A stretch of 24,762 nucleotides of DNA from Desulfobacteraceae bacterium (GCA_030642205.1 DAOWOF010000006.1:1-24762), one strand, 5' to 3'; positions 7,593-16,419 are shown, numbered from the stretch's first letter. Numbers and translations: made by a program. Notes: a model not told the origin generated them from the sequence alone.

Positions 7593-9398
7593 TAAAAATT
7601 TCTTACGCTGCTTTTTATAATAGTCATTATTCCCGGTTGCTATTGAGATCGCCATATCAATTGAAACAATCGCCTCATTAATACGACCATTGGCATAATA
7701 AGCCTCGGCTAAGGTATCAAGAAAAATAGAAGTTTTTTTAAGAGCAACAGCTTGCAGTGCTAATTCCAATGATCGTTCCGGATTTCTGAATTCCTGTGGG
7801 GCAGTGACCAAAAGCCAGGCCAGATTATTCAGCGCTATGGCATGACTCTGATCCAGGTGGATAATTTTTTCATAGGCCCAAATAGCCTCTTCAAAACGAT
7901 TCATCTGCTGATAGATTATCGCCAGATTTTGGTAAAGGCTAATATCCTGCGGATTTTCCAGGACATATTGGCTAAGAGTCTTTTCAAGGTATGTATAATA
8001 GATTCTTTCCTTAATTGCGCTAAAGTTCAAAAGATATCCCAGCCCTGCCAGGACAATCACATAAATCAACAAGCAGGTTATAATAAACCTGTTATGACGT
8101 TTTATAAGACCTGGATCCTTAAACATTCCTGTTAAATAATCCACCCTTTCTTTGATTCCAAAATGATGCCAGCTGGGAATATTCCTGCTTTCACCACTGT
8201 AAAAGGCTATTTTTTCCAGGGAATTAATAATATGTTCAGGTGTCCCCATGATTGCTGCTGAATAAAGATCAGCCTGACGTTCAAAATTTCGCATGAAAAA
8301 ACCCATAAGATAACGAAAATATATTAACATGGATAAAAGTATAGGCAGGGACATAAGTATGTAAGAAAGGTTTATGGCCTGTGGATCTTTAGTGGAAAAA
8401 AAATTTGCAAAAAAAGGCTGGCTCAAATAAAAAACTATAAAAAAATCATATAATCCATAAGAAAGAATCACATATCCCAATAAAAAGAATAGATAAATAA
8501 TCAAGTGGCGATATTTGGCATGCCCTATTTCATGCGCTAAGACTGCCTTTAACTCATCTACCGAAAGTATATCCAAAAGAGAATCCGAGATCATGATATA
8601 ACGGTATCCGGGAAGGATTCCCATAATTCCAGCCGTCAACATCCGTCCTTCAAAGAGCGGCCATCTAAGAAGATTCCTGCATTTAAAGTTTTGTTCTATT
8701 AAAAAATCATTTAATCTATTAACTTTTTCCGATTTAGGTAAAGGCTCACATCCCCACCAATACTGAATCAAACCAGGCATAAAAAGCATAAGCATTGTTA
8801 AAAGAATTACAAAAAAAGCTATTTGGGCTTCAGTACGGGCAAATAAACCATCTGATCCACCAAAGGAACTGATTTCAATGATATCATAAATCAATGACAA
8901 AAAGATCCATGGAAAAAGAAGGGGTAAGCTTAACCTGTAATTGGATATGATATAGGATTTCCTTGTAATGCCGGAACGAAAAATAATTTCGTAAACAGGG
9001 TAGGCAAAATACCAGATTGTACTAAGGAATGTAAAATAGATGGCCAAGGCGGAAATGCCCTGTAAAATGGATAATGATTCAAAAAAAGGTATAAAATGAA
9101 GCCAGTATTTTATATTAAAGAGATAAAACATTAAGGCTAATATAAAAATCGCGAAAATAGATAATCTGGTTATAAGCCGCTGATAAAGCCAGGTTAGATT
9201 TTCGCCCTTAACCGCCTGTCCATGTCCTGCTTGCCGAGATAGTTTTTTAAATCCGCCATGGCAAATTCCCGCAAAGATTAACCAGGAGGCACATGACAAC
9301 CAAAGAGAAAAAAGCATGGGGTCATCCTGGGAAAAATGCGAATAATTTGAATTAGAAATAAGGAGTACAACAATGAAATAGATAATATTATTAAACAT
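7578..9398 (-). CDS. M48 family membrane metalloprotease with C-terminal TPR domain
   Basis: The 606-residue protein is an HtpX/Ste24-like zinc protease in the inner membrane. The first ~215 residues contain several hydrophobic helices (for example about 1-17, 28-48, 78-96, 112-132, 156-172 and 192-212). The catalytic motif HEIGH is at 289-293 (VLAHEIGHAKYRH), preceded by SDSLLDILSVDELKAV. The third zinc ligand is Glu373 in FERQADLYSAAIMG. A further membrane helix (about 438-458) leads to a TPR tail (about 475-600; DISLYQNLAIIYQQ, AIALNNLAWLL, FLDTLAEAYYANG). All catalytic residues are intact. Members of this family take part in membrane-protein quality control; the TPR tail suggests substrate or partner recruitment. 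The gene lies 40 bases downstream of rng on the same strand, consistent with an operon, with an AAGAGAG ribosome binding site before the ATG. It converges on cbiB with a 15-base overlap. Confidence 0.9.
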   Translation of the reverse strand: MFNNIIYFIVVLLISNSNYSHFSQDDPMLFSLWLSCASWLIFAGICHGGFKKLSRQAGHGQAVKGENLTWLYQRLITRLSIFAIFILALMFYLFNIKYWLHFIPFFESLSILQGISALAIYFTFLSTIWYFAYPVYEIIFRSGITRKSYIISNYRLSLPLLFPWIFLSLIYDIIEISSFGGSDGLFARTEAQIAFFVILLTMLMLFMPGLIQYWWGCEPLPKSEKVNRLNDFLIEQNFKCRNLLRWPLFEGRMLTAGIMGILPGYRYIMISDSLLDILSVDELKAVLAHEIGHAKYRHLIIYLFFLLGYVILSYGLYDFFIVFYLSQPFFANFFSTKDPQAINLSYILMSLPILLSMLIYFRYLMGFFMRNFERQADLYSAAIMGTPEHIINSLEKIAFYSGESRNIPSWHHFGIKERVDYLTGMFKDPGLIKRHNRFIITCLLIYVIVLAGLGYLLNFSAIKERIYYTYLEKTLSQYVLENPQDISLYQNLAIIYQQMNRFEEAIWAYEKIIHLDQSHAIALNNLAWLLVTAPQEFRNPERSLELALQAVALKKTSIFLDTLAEAYYANGRINEAIVSIDMAISIATGNNDYYKKQRKKFLSENN

Positions 9399-9438
9399 TA
9401 TTGTTTGCTCTCTTAAAACACATGCTTTTTCTGCACTT

Positions 9439-10932
9439 CTAGCTCTGTTCCTTTATAAATTCTAATGCCCCATCACCTGGAGAAAGATTTGAGTCACCAA
9501 GCAAATCTATATCCACACCATAACGAATTTCGAGTTGAGCAAGAGCTTTCCGTTTCTTATTCAGCAGATAAGAAGCCACTTCAAGAGGCAAAACGCCCTT
9601 AATCTTTACAACACCTTTGGCCGAGACTCCCATACCTATCTGGCGGATAAAAGATACCGAAGCCGATTCCACTGAAGGAATTATACCTCTGCCCTGGCAG
9701 CAGGTACAGGTGCGATAAGTTTTGGATTCTATAGATGGTCTCAGTCTCTGGCGTGATATTTCCAGGAGTCCGAATTTGGAAATATGCGCAATATCAATCT
9801 TGGCTCGATCCTGTCTGCCCTTCTCCCTTACAACTTTTTCTACTTCCCTGATATGCTTTTTATCCTTCATGTCAATAAAATCTATGACAACAAGACCTCC
9901 AATGTCTCTTAGACGAAGCTGACGAGAAATTTCATTAGCTGCTTCAATATTAGTCTTAAATGCCGTACTTTCTATGTTTTTGTTTTTACCCTTTTTGCCA
10001 CTCCCGGAATTTACATCAATGGCAATCAAAGCCTCTGTAGTATCAATAACAATAGATCCCCCTGACTTTAAAGAGACCACGTTGCTGTAAATCGTTTCGA
10101 TTTGTTTCTCAAGCTCATAATGGGCAAAAATAGGACGCGTCTCTTTATACAATTTGATCCTTCGCTTATGCCATGGAGAAAAAATTTTCATATAGTCTTT
10201 TACTTTTAAATAAGTGTCTTTATCATCCACCAGCACTTCGGATACATCACTTGAGAAATAATCACGCAGGGTCCTCAAACATACATCCTGTTCCTTATGA
10301 ATCAGAGAATAGGGAGGGGCCTTTTCTACTTTTTGCCGGATGTCCTTCCAGACCCTCAAAAGACGATTAACATCTTTGGCAAATTCTCTTTTGCTTTGTT
10401 TAATACCAGCTGTTCTGACAATGTACCCACACCCCTCCGGAAATTCAAACTGCCCCATGATCGTTTTGATCCTCAAGCGTTCTTTCTCATCTTCAATTTT
10501 TTTTGATACTCCGGATGAAGTCTTGCCCAAGGTCAAAACCAGGAATCTACTTGCCAATGAAAGATAGGTGGTTAATTGAGGGCCCTTGTTTCCGGGCATC
10601 TCTTTTGTTACTTGTACCAGGAGTTCCTGCCCTCTTTTGAGGACTTTGTCAATATTACGGTGCTGTGTTTCCTTTGAAGCCTTGGAATCTTCTAGGTAAT
10701 ATTCAGGATGGATCTCATTTGAAGGTAAAAACCCGTTTTTATCACTGCCAAAATTAATAAAGCAGGCCTGAATACCTTGATTAATATGTTCCACAACACC
10801 TTTATAGATATTGCCAATCCTTTGCTCTGAGGTTGCTGTTTCAATATGAAATCCATCAAGAAGACCGTCTTTGATTAACGCGATCCGATGCTCTTCTGCC
10901 TCGACGGCATTAATCAGCATTTTAATAGTCAT
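9439..10932 (-). CDS. rng: Ribonuclease G/E family endoribonuclease
   Basis: This 497-residue protein has the compact RNase G form: the catalytic half of RNase E without its long C-terminal scaffold. Residues about 36-125 contain the S1 RNA-binding domain (RIGNIYKGVVEHINQGIQAC). Asp306 (IAIDVNSG) and Asp351 (VVIDFIDMKD) are the expected metal-binding catalytic residues. Cys409 and Cys412 in CTCCQGRG correspond to the zinc-link CxxC. It cleaves single-stranded RNA with a preference for 5' monophosphate ends, in rRNA maturation and mRNA decay. An alternative start at Met5 (ATG at 10920) would give the family-typical opening MLINAVE; neither site has an ideal Shine-Dalgarno sequence, though AAAGG lies about 13 bases before the first ATG. 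The M48 protease gene follows after 40 bases. The 230-base upstream region holds a palindromic repeat. Confidence 0.95.
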   Translation of the reverse strand: MTIKMLINAVEAEEHRIALIKDGLLDGFHIETATSEQRIGNIYKGVVEHINQGIQACFINFGSDKNGFLPSNEIHPEYYLEDSKASKETQHRNIDKVLKRGQELLVQVTKEMPGNKGPQLTTYLSLASRFLVLTLGKTSSGVSKKIEDEKERLRIKTIMGQFEFPEGCGYIVRTAGIKQSKREFAKDVNRLLRVWKDIRQKVEKAPPYSLIHKEQDVCLRTLRDYFSSDVSEVLVDDKDTYLKVKDYMKIFSPWHKRRIKLYKETRPIFAHYELEKQIETIYSNVVSLKSGGSIVIDTTEALIAIDVNSGSGKKGKNKNIESTAFKTNIEAANEISRQLRLRDIGGLVVIDFIDMKDKKHIREVEKVVREKGRQDRAKIDIAHISKFGLLEISRQRLRPSIESKTYRTCTCCQGRGIIPSVESASVSFIRQIGMGVSAKGVVKIKGVLPLEVASYLLNKKRKALAQLEIRYGVDIDLLGDSNLSPGDGALEFIKEQS

Positions 10933-10985
10933 AAGTGGTTATTTTGCCTTTCTTTATAGTTCAGAGTCTAAACATGTTAGACTTT

Positions 10986-11140
10986 GATGAAGTCGTAAAA
11001 AGTCTCTAGTGTAAATTTCTAAGTAAAAATATTCATACACATGGTATAGTAGTTTATTAAGTAATTAATACATGCATACGGCATGCTATATTATAATAAA
11101 CAAACACAACACAGTAGGTAAAACTTTTTACGGCATCATC
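10986..11140. repeat. Inverted repeat with CGTAAAAAGT core upstream of rng
   Basis: Arms 10986-11003 and 11123-11140 are reverse complements at 16 of 18 positions around the shared core CGTAAAAAGT / ACTTTTTACG. The 119-base centre is AT-rich and has no gene. Similar cores recur at 15901-15938, 22735-22771 and 23119-23134, so this looks like one member of a dispersed intergenic repeat family. It fills most of the gap between rng and the DUF2229 gene. Confidence 0.55.
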
Positions 11141-11162
11141 ATATTTTGTTGATTTTGTATTT

Positions 11163-12512
11163 CTAATGAAAAGACTTATTTTGTCTGCCATATTTTTTTA
11201 AATGCCTGGATGCCTGAAACATAAAAGTCCTGATGGCTGCTTCTCTGCCAGGTTGAGAGGTGGTATCATAGGGGGTGTCTAAAAAAGGCATTTTTAGCTT
11301 ATGTATCCTGGATTTAATAATTGCTGAAGTTATTGTACTCGGCATACAAGTAAAAGGATAGACATTAACAACACCATTATAACCGCTTGCAGCACATTCC
11401 ATAATTCCAGGAATACTCAAACATGCTTCTGTCCCAATATCAAACGAAAACAAATCTTCCCGCTTGAGTATATCATTCAGTCTGGCAACAGAATGATCCT
11501 CCGCCAGATCAAGATACTTATTGACCTGTTTATAGGCCTGCCTTTGCTTGTACTCCTGATAATAAAATTCGCATCCAAAAACAATTACTTTCTTTAAATA
11601 ATCCTTAAGACCTTTAAACTTAAGTTGTTTGAGGTTTAGGCGCAGATTGTTTTTCGCATCCAAAAAAACATTATAGGATGCATAATTAACCCACTCGGCA
11701 ATTGAGGCATTAACTACTTCAGCCCCATAGTTCTCCAAAACTTTAACCAGGTTCTGATTGGCCTGTAGATGACTCCTGAGATAGATTTCACCCACAATGC
11801 CAATTAGCGGTTTGGGAAGTATTCTGGAATCAATAAGACTGCTTCCTTCCTGGACAATCTCAACCAGTTTTTCAAGTATTTTATTGTAATTATTGCTATA
11901 CCCATATGCTACAAAGGTTTTTTTCATGGCAAGCATTGATCTTTCCATAAAGGCATCAGTAATTCCAGGTTCCACCTCATATGGCCGAACTCTCCAAATC
12001 AACCGATCAAGGATATCTGCTACCACTACAGAAAAATAACCGGTTTTTCTGAGATCTTTAACACTTGCTTGATCTATAATTCCATGCAAGGAATAACTAT
12101 CTTCGGAAGTAATAGACGCGATCTTGACCTGTTTCAGGTCAGGAATAGAATCAAGAATCATTCGCTGAAATTTATTATACATCCCAAACCGGCAAGGGCC
12201 TTCTGCCTCCGGCATAAAATAGACATAATTTTCAGGATGAAAATCAGTACCCTTAAGAGCCTTTTCCTTCTTCATAAAGTATAGGATATCGCCAGTGGTT
12301 ATCTGACATGGAAAGCACTCCTTGCCAGAAGTGTATTCCTGTCCCATATCAAGCCCTTTACAAGTCTCGATTACCTGGGCATTAATCCCATAAGACTTAA
12401 ACACTGAGGCCAGCAGATGTACACCAATTTTGTTCATCTCCGGAATTAGAAAAGTTTTTTTCCCGATATTAAAACGAGTAACATTATTAATTAATGATTG
12501 AAAACTTGTCAT
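11163..12512 (-). CDS. DUF2229-type protein related to 2-hydroxyacyl-CoA dehydratase activators
   Basis: The protein of about 449 residues resembles the DUF2229 region found alone or fused to ASKHA activases of the (R)-2-hydroxyacyl-CoA dehydratase group. Conserved cysteine motifs are visible: GKECFPCQITTGD (Cys66 and Cys69 from the ATG start), AEGPCRFGMY (Cys107), a later FGCEFYYQ, and a C-terminal block with EACLSIPGIMECA and YPFTCMPST. Such cysteines probably bind an iron-sulfur cluster. The ASKHA half is absent here, but a separate ASKHA protein is encoded upstream at 14290-15855. The frame is also open to a TTG at 12530, which would overlap the kinase gene by 8 bases; I prefer the ATG at 12512, ten bases past the kinase stop. 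Neither has a strong ribosome binding site, so translational coupling to the kinase is likely. Enzyme activity and substrate are unknown. Confidence 0.8.
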   Translation of the reverse strand: MTSFQSLINNVTRFNIGKKTFLIPEMNKIGVHLLASVFKSYGINAQVIETCKGLDMGQEYTSGKECFPCQITTGDILYFMKKEKALKGTDFHPENYVYFMPEAEGPCRFGMYNKFQRMILDSIPDLKQVKIASITSEDSYSLHGIIDQASVKDLRKTGYFSVVVADILDRLIWRVRPYEVEPGITDAFMERSMLAMKKTFVAYGYSNNYNKILEKLVEIVQEGSSLIDSRILPKPLIGIVGEIYLRSHLQANQNLVKVLENYGAEVVNASIAEWVNYASYNVFLDAKNNLRLNLKQLKFKGLKDYLKKVIVFGCEFYYQEYKQRQAYKQVNKYLDLAEDHSVARLNDILKREDLFSFDIGTEACLSIPGIMECAASGYNGVVNVYPFTCMPSTITSAIIKSRIHKLKMPFLDTPYDTTSQPGREAAIRTFMFQASRHLKKYGRQNKSFH

Positions 12513-12522
12513 AATTGATTCA

Positions 12523-13212
12523 TCAGGCAATTTTTTTTAACAACCTCCTTAGAGCATTTCTAATACCCCTAATGCGATTTTCCAGTAAATGGCATTTAAA
12601 GTACCAATTTTTTTCCTCAAAACTAACTGCTTCAGGATCCAGGCGCAGCTTTAATTTAGTAATGGCCTTGTAATCATCAATAATAAATAAATTAAAAATA
12701 GAGGAGAAAGGAAAATAAAGAAATTCCCTGATATTGATTGATGCACCCCAGTCAATAATATATGGCAGGTTATCATTTCCAAGGATAATATTTGCAGATT
12801 TTTTTATGTCACAATGGGCCTGTCCCCTTTTATGGCATTCAGAAACCAAATCCCTTAACATGGGAAAAAAATCTGGAGGCAGATCTTCTTTCTCTGTAAT
12901 ATCTTCCAATGTGCGACCCGGAATAGCTTCAATAACCAATGCAAGACCATCAACAACTTTATACATCCTTGGTATACCTTTTAGTGTGCCTAATTTTTTA
13001 TAGGCCTTAGTTTCCCTCCATACTAAAAAACGGCCAATAATATTGCGAAAAAGGAATCTGTTCTTGCTAAAATCCTTGACAATAGCCCTTACACCACAGT
13101 GTTTAACCAAGTATATCTCTGGTCTTGTGCTGGAATACTGTCTTAATACCTTACCTTCCTGTACGGCTTTAAGATTAATAAGGTTAAATGCCTTAAACAT
13201 GAAAGAAAACAC
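12523..13212 (-). CDS. Small RIO/PKL-type protein kinase-like protein
   Basis: The 229-residue protein keeps the core kinase residues in a compact form: Lys46 (AIVKDF, beta-3 lysine), Glu67 (WRETKAYKKL, helix C), a hinge at ALVIEAIPGRTLEDI, the catalytic loop HCDIKKSANII (Asp135, Asn141) and DWG at 154-156 in place of DFG. The glycine-rich loop is not obvious. This pattern fits the RIO-like/lipopolysaccharide-kinase-like group of small bacterial kinases rather than Hanks-type Ser/Thr kinases. The substrate is unknown. The start is a GTG at 13212, supported by AGGA five bases upstream; an ATG at 13200 is the alternative. It lies 52 bases downstream of the DUF2333 gene and directly upstream of the DUF2229 gene. 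A role in phosphorylating an envelope lipid or sugar or a protein is equally possible. Confidence 0.78.
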   Translation of the reverse strand: MFSFMFKAFNLINLKAVQEGKVLRQYSSTRPEIYLVKHCGVRAIVKDFSKNRFLFRNIIGRFLVWRETKAYKKLGTLKGIPRMYKVVDGLALVIEAIPGRTLEDITEKEDLPPDFFPMLRDLVSECHKRGQAHCDIKKSANIILGNDNLPYIIDWGASINIREFLYFPFSSIFNLFIIDDYKAITKLKLRLDPEAVSFEEKNWYFKCHLLENRIRGIRNALRRLLKKIA

Positions 13213-13215
13213 TTC

Positions 13216-13236
13216 AATCCTGAAAATGCCAGGATT
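13216..13236 (-). promoter_or_regulatory. Hairpin enclosing the kinase ribosome binding site
   Basis: AATCCTG (13216-13222) and CAGGATT (13230-13236) form a perfect 7-bp stem with a 7-base loop between the DUF2333 and kinase genes. On the - strand the AGGA that serves the GTG start at 13212 lies in the promoter-proximal or distal arm of this stem, so folding would hide it. There is no T-run directly after it, which argues against an intrinsic terminator. Confidence 0.4.
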
Positions 13237-13264
13237 AATTTATAATATTATCAAGATAAAACTA

Positions 13265-14215
13265 TTATCCCTGCTTTAGGGATACGACTAAAGAGTTGAT
13301 TTTTTGCCTGGCATCATTAAAAACACCTGAGAGATTTAATGAATGGTTGGCAAATATACTGTTTAAATTTCCATTAAAAACAATGAGGGGTTCAAAAGAA
13401 CATCTTTGTAGATCTTCGAGGATTTTATCTAATAATTTTAGAGAATTTTTATCAACTAATACATCATAAAAATCAATTCTTATGGCCTTAATGGACTCAA
13501 AAAGGGCATAGGCGATACCTTGAGCATAATACAAATTATCATCTATTTTAAACCAGGGAATACCAACATCCGCGGTTCCCGAAGATTTTGACTCGAACGT
13601 GGATTTGTCATCAATTATAAGCGCCCTTTTCATGTCCCTGGGGGCATTAACCAGCCTGGTATTGGCCCCACCCATCAAAGATGCATACTGTTTGAACAAT
13701 TCAGCCAGATTATCTGCCCTTGGATAAAAGAAAGACTCCCCCGTGGCCAGATTGGAATTAAATTTTTCCAGACTTTGCCAGGATTTTTTCCATTTGCTTT
13801 CAGCAGATGGGAACCACCACTTACGAGGATCATTAGACAAAGCGGTAAAGGCAGTTTCAGCTGCTGAATCAATCCGATCGGTAGTACGCATCCTGGATAG
13901 ATTATCCCTTAGAATACGGGTATTATATCTTACAACCTCCAGTTCTCCAATCTGAAAATTGGGGATATTGTCTAAAAGGGCTGTGGGCCAAAAACAATCA
14001 TTAACCATCCAGTTCTCGGACATCTGTTTAATAAGAATCTGGTTTGTGGAAATAAAAGCCGATCCTTTAACAGTAGAGTCGAATTCGTTACTGTCTATCT
14101 CTCCAGGCTTTTTGGAATTGATAAACATTACGGAGCCTACAAAAATAACCGCAAGCAACAAAACGCTTAATACTATATATTTTCTTATTTTTCGACCTTG
14201 TTTTTCTTTTTTCAT
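13265..14215 (-). CDS. DUF2333 family membrane-anchored protein
   Basis: The 316-residue protein has one N-terminal signal anchor (about 11-32, IRKYIVLSVLLLAVIFVG, after a Lys/Arg-rich start) and is otherwise soluble, predicted to lie in the periplasm. The DUF2333 pattern is clear: MVNDCFWPTALLDNIPNFQ near 70-88, LRDNLSRMRTTDRID near 103-117, NDPRKWWFPSAESKW near 128-142, and FYPRADNLAELF near 162-173. The function of the family is unknown. GAGAG lies four bases before the ATG, a good ribosome binding site. It sits between the RACo-like activator (74 bases upstream) and the kinase (52 bases downstream), all on the - strand. Nothing in it suggests a direct role in redox activation, and its position may be incidental. 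Confidence 0.85.
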   Translation of the reverse strand: MKKEKQGRKIRKYIVLSVLLLAVIFVGSVMFINSKKPGEIDSNEFDSTVKGSAFISTNQILIKQMSENWMVNDCFWPTALLDNIPNFQIGELEVVRYNTRILRDNLSRMRTTDRIDSAAETAFTALSNDPRKWWFPSAESKWKKSWQSLEKFNSNLATGESFFYPRADNLAELFKQYASLMGGANTRLVNAPRDMKRALIIDDKSTFESKSSGTADVGIPWFKIDDNLYYAQGIAYALFESIKAIRIDFYDVLVDKNSLKLLDKILEDLQRCSFEPLIVFNGNLNSIFANHSLNLSGVFNDARQKINSLVVSLKQG

Positions 14216-14289
14216 ATTGCTCTCTTAATGTAGATTAAAATCATTACTTTTTTATAATATCATATCATGCAAGAAATGGTCACCTTTTT

Positions 14290-15855
14290 TTATTTTCTTT
14301 CGCATGCTTGCATCTTAACAGAAGGAAAAAGAGAGCTGTCCGTATGCGGAATAAATTTAGCCGCGCTAAAAAGATTCATAAACTCCTGGTTTACATTAAG
14401 CTCCAGATAGGTAATCCTGTCCCGGATTTCATGAATCTCTTTTTTTGCCTGACCTGACAGGATTGCCATGGCTGCTCCCTTAAGAGAAGTGTTTCCCAGA
14501 GAGATATAGTTTTCCAGAGGAAGATCAGGAATCATTCCTATTGTAATTGCAGACTTGGGATCAATATATGACCCAAAGGTTCCTGCCACAAAAAACCGTT
14601 TGATCTCATTTAAGGGAATAGTGACAGTATTGGCAATGGTGGTTAAAATAGTGTACATAGCGGCCTTGGAGCGAATTAACCCATCTATGTCTATCTGACT
14701 GATGGTCAACCCCTTATTTGTTCCCGAATCATGTGAAGAGACTATTTCCAGATGTTTAATCCCGTCAATTTCCTTTAAAAGGCTTCCGCATTTGGATCTA
14801 TATTTTCCCCTAAGATCGAGCATGCCTGCCAGAAATAGCTGCGCCACCAAATCAATAAGCCCTGAGCCGCAGATTCCCACCGGTGGATGCAGACCAATAG
14901 TCCTGATTTTAATCTCAGATGTAAGCGGATCAATGGCGACTTTATCAATAACGCCAGGTCCTGCCATCATGCCCATATCGGCAACGCCTCCCTCAAGTGC
15001 CGGTCCTGCTGCCCCGGCACAGCCCATGAGCCAGTCTCGATTGCCAATGACCACTTCCGCGTTAGTGCCCACATCAACCAAAAAAGAGATTTGCTCTTGA
15101 TTAATCATATCCGAGGCCAGGATTCCGGCGATTAAGTCCCCTCCAAAATAGCTCCCCACATTAGGGAATACCAGGACAGGTGCCTCCGGATTGATGTTAA
15201 GGCAGAGTTCCTGCGCCTTAATAATTCCAGGGCTGTTAACAACGGGGATATAGGGTTCACGACATAGCCAGTAAGGATCAAGTCCAAGAAATAAATGGGT
15301 CATGGTAGTATTGCCAGCCACTGCCATCCCTATAATCATTTTAATCTCAATTTTGTATTCTTGCGCGAGTTTTATGGTTTCTTCATTTATTTTATTAATT
15401 AAAATGCTTCGTAGCTCCTCAAGCCCTCCTTCTCTCGCGGCATGGTGAATACGTGCAAGAATATCACTTCCTATCTTGATCTGAGGATTATAAAATGTTG
15501 TTTCTCCAATTGTCTCATGATTCTCAAGATTAATAAGGCGCAAAACCACAGTGGAACTTCCCAGATCCATTGCAATGACATGAATTTTTTCAGGGCCATT
15601 ACATGGGAAAATATCAATAAGATGCCAACAATTTTTATCTTCATAAAGAACAGCCTCTACCTGATATTCCGCTTTTCTTAATTTACCAGACAAAGTTTGA
15701 AGGTGCTGAAAAGAAATATTTACAATTTCAGGCCCAGCCTTGTTAATCTCCTTAATAAGCCGATCAATATCACCAGTATTGTCCTTAAGGCTGGGAGGAA
15801 AGAGTTTTATGTTAAGTTTTTTTATCCAGGACTTATTATCAAATTTATTTTCCAT
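14290..15855 (-). CDS. ASKHA ATPase related to corrinoid-protein reductive activator (RACo/DUF4445), without 2Fe-2S domain
   Basis: The 521-residue protein has the DUF4445/RACo ATPase fold. Visible motifs are the phosphate-1 loop MDLGSSTVVLRL (96-107), AVAGNTTM (178-185), the phosphate-2 loop VDVGTNAEVVIG (260-271), AGAAGPALEGG (280-290), GICGSGLIDL (327-336) and AGTFGSYIDPKSAITIGMIP (424-443). RACo proteins use ATP to return an oxidised cob(II)alamin centre of a corrinoid protein to Co(I). They normally start with a plant-type 2Fe-2S domain; here the chain begins at the following linker (LFPPSLKDNTGDIDRLIKEI, 18-37) and the four-cysteine cluster motif is absent. Upstream codons reach an in-frame stop within 55 bases, so no ferredoxin domain is hidden in the same frame. 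AAAGGA before the ATG supports the start. An external electron donor would be needed. It could instead act as an ATPase for the DUF2229 protein downstream. Confidence 0.85.
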   Translation of the reverse strand: MENKFDNKSWIKKLNIKLFPPSLKDNTGDIDRLIKEINKAGPEIVNISFQHLQTLSGKLRKAEYQVEAVLYEDKNCWHLIDIFPCNGPEKIHVIAMDLGSSTVVLRLINLENHETIGETTFYNPQIKIGSDILARIHHAAREGGLEELRSILINKINEETIKLAQEYKIEIKMIIGMAVAGNTTMTHLFLGLDPYWLCREPYIPVVNSPGIIKAQELCLNINPEAPVLVFPNVGSYFGGDLIAGILASDMINQEQISFLVDVGTNAEVVIGNRDWLMGCAGAAGPALEGGVADMGMMAGPGVIDKVAIDPLTSEIKIRTIGLHPPVGICGSGLIDLVAQLFLAGMLDLRGKYRSKCGSLLKEIDGIKHLEIVSSHDSGTNKGLTISQIDIDGLIRSKAAMYTILTTIANTVTIPLNEIKRFFVAGTFGSYIDPKSAITIGMIPDLPLENYISLGNTSLKGAAMAILSGQAKKEIHEIRDRITYLELNVNQEFMNLFSAAKFIPHTDSSLFPSVKMQACERK

Positions 15856-15894
15856 AATCCTTTTTCTATAAATGTTAGGGATTTTATAATTGTT

Positions 15895-15938
15895 GGACTT
15901 TTAAAAAGGTCCAGAGCGTCTTTTTACTCGGTTATCAC
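15895..15938. repeat. Palindrome plus CTTTTTAC repeat unit upstream of the RACo-like gene
   Basis: GGACTTTTAAAAAGGTCC (15895-15912) is a near-perfect palindrome. It is followed by a segment (15918-15937) that matches 22752-22771 at 17 of 20 positions. Both places share the order TAAAAAGG, short loop, CTTTTTAC, then GTTATCA, so they appear to be two copies of one small element. Confidence 0.5.
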
Positions 15939-16413
15939 AATCTGCTAGATCATATTTAATAATTATTTGAACTGCAAATAAAAATAATGCATAAGTTTCC
16001 TGGAAGCTCCTATATGAAAGAGCTGTTTTAGCTATATCCAGTGAAAATTTGCATCCAAGTGATTCAAAACTATTTAAAAAAACCGGATTAGAATCTTCGC
16101 TTTGATTTTTTTACCTTTCACAAGGTGCTCGTTGAACAGTGCCTTTCTGGTTAAATCCCTTTTTAAATTTCTGATTACAAAAAATTTTGACAATATCTCA
16201 AAACTTATGTTAAATATTAAAAAAGATGGTGCGTTAAAAAGTCCATCTATTGCCTTGAATAAGCTCTATCTACGAATCATGAAATTTGAGTCTGACACCT
16301 AAGTTGGAAGAAAGGGTAAGTTTAGCGCAGGTCTCAAATAGGCATTATTCAAATTTGTAAAGATAAAACCCGGGATCCTTTAGTAAGAAAAGATGCTTGA
16401 AATTTTCTAATAT

Positions 16414-16419
16414 GGAGAG
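16414..16419 (+). promoter_or_regulatory. Ribosome binding site GGAGAG of the acidic-protein gene
   Basis: GGAGAG ends five bases before the ATG at 16425 and fixes that start in an otherwise AT-rich leader. Confidence 0.6.

Noticed and set aside
14702..15100. 132-codon + frame across the RACo-like gene
   Set aside because: Antisense shadow; the - strand product has full ASKHA motifs.
15856..15910. Hidden 2Fe-2S domain in frame upstream of the RACo-like gene
   Set aside because: Reading upstream in frame reaches a stop codon at about 15903, and no cysteine cluster appears.
16102..16302. 66-codon + frame in the 15856-16424 gap
   Set aside because: No ribosome binding site and no recognisable domain; the sequence includes a palindrome of the intergenic type.
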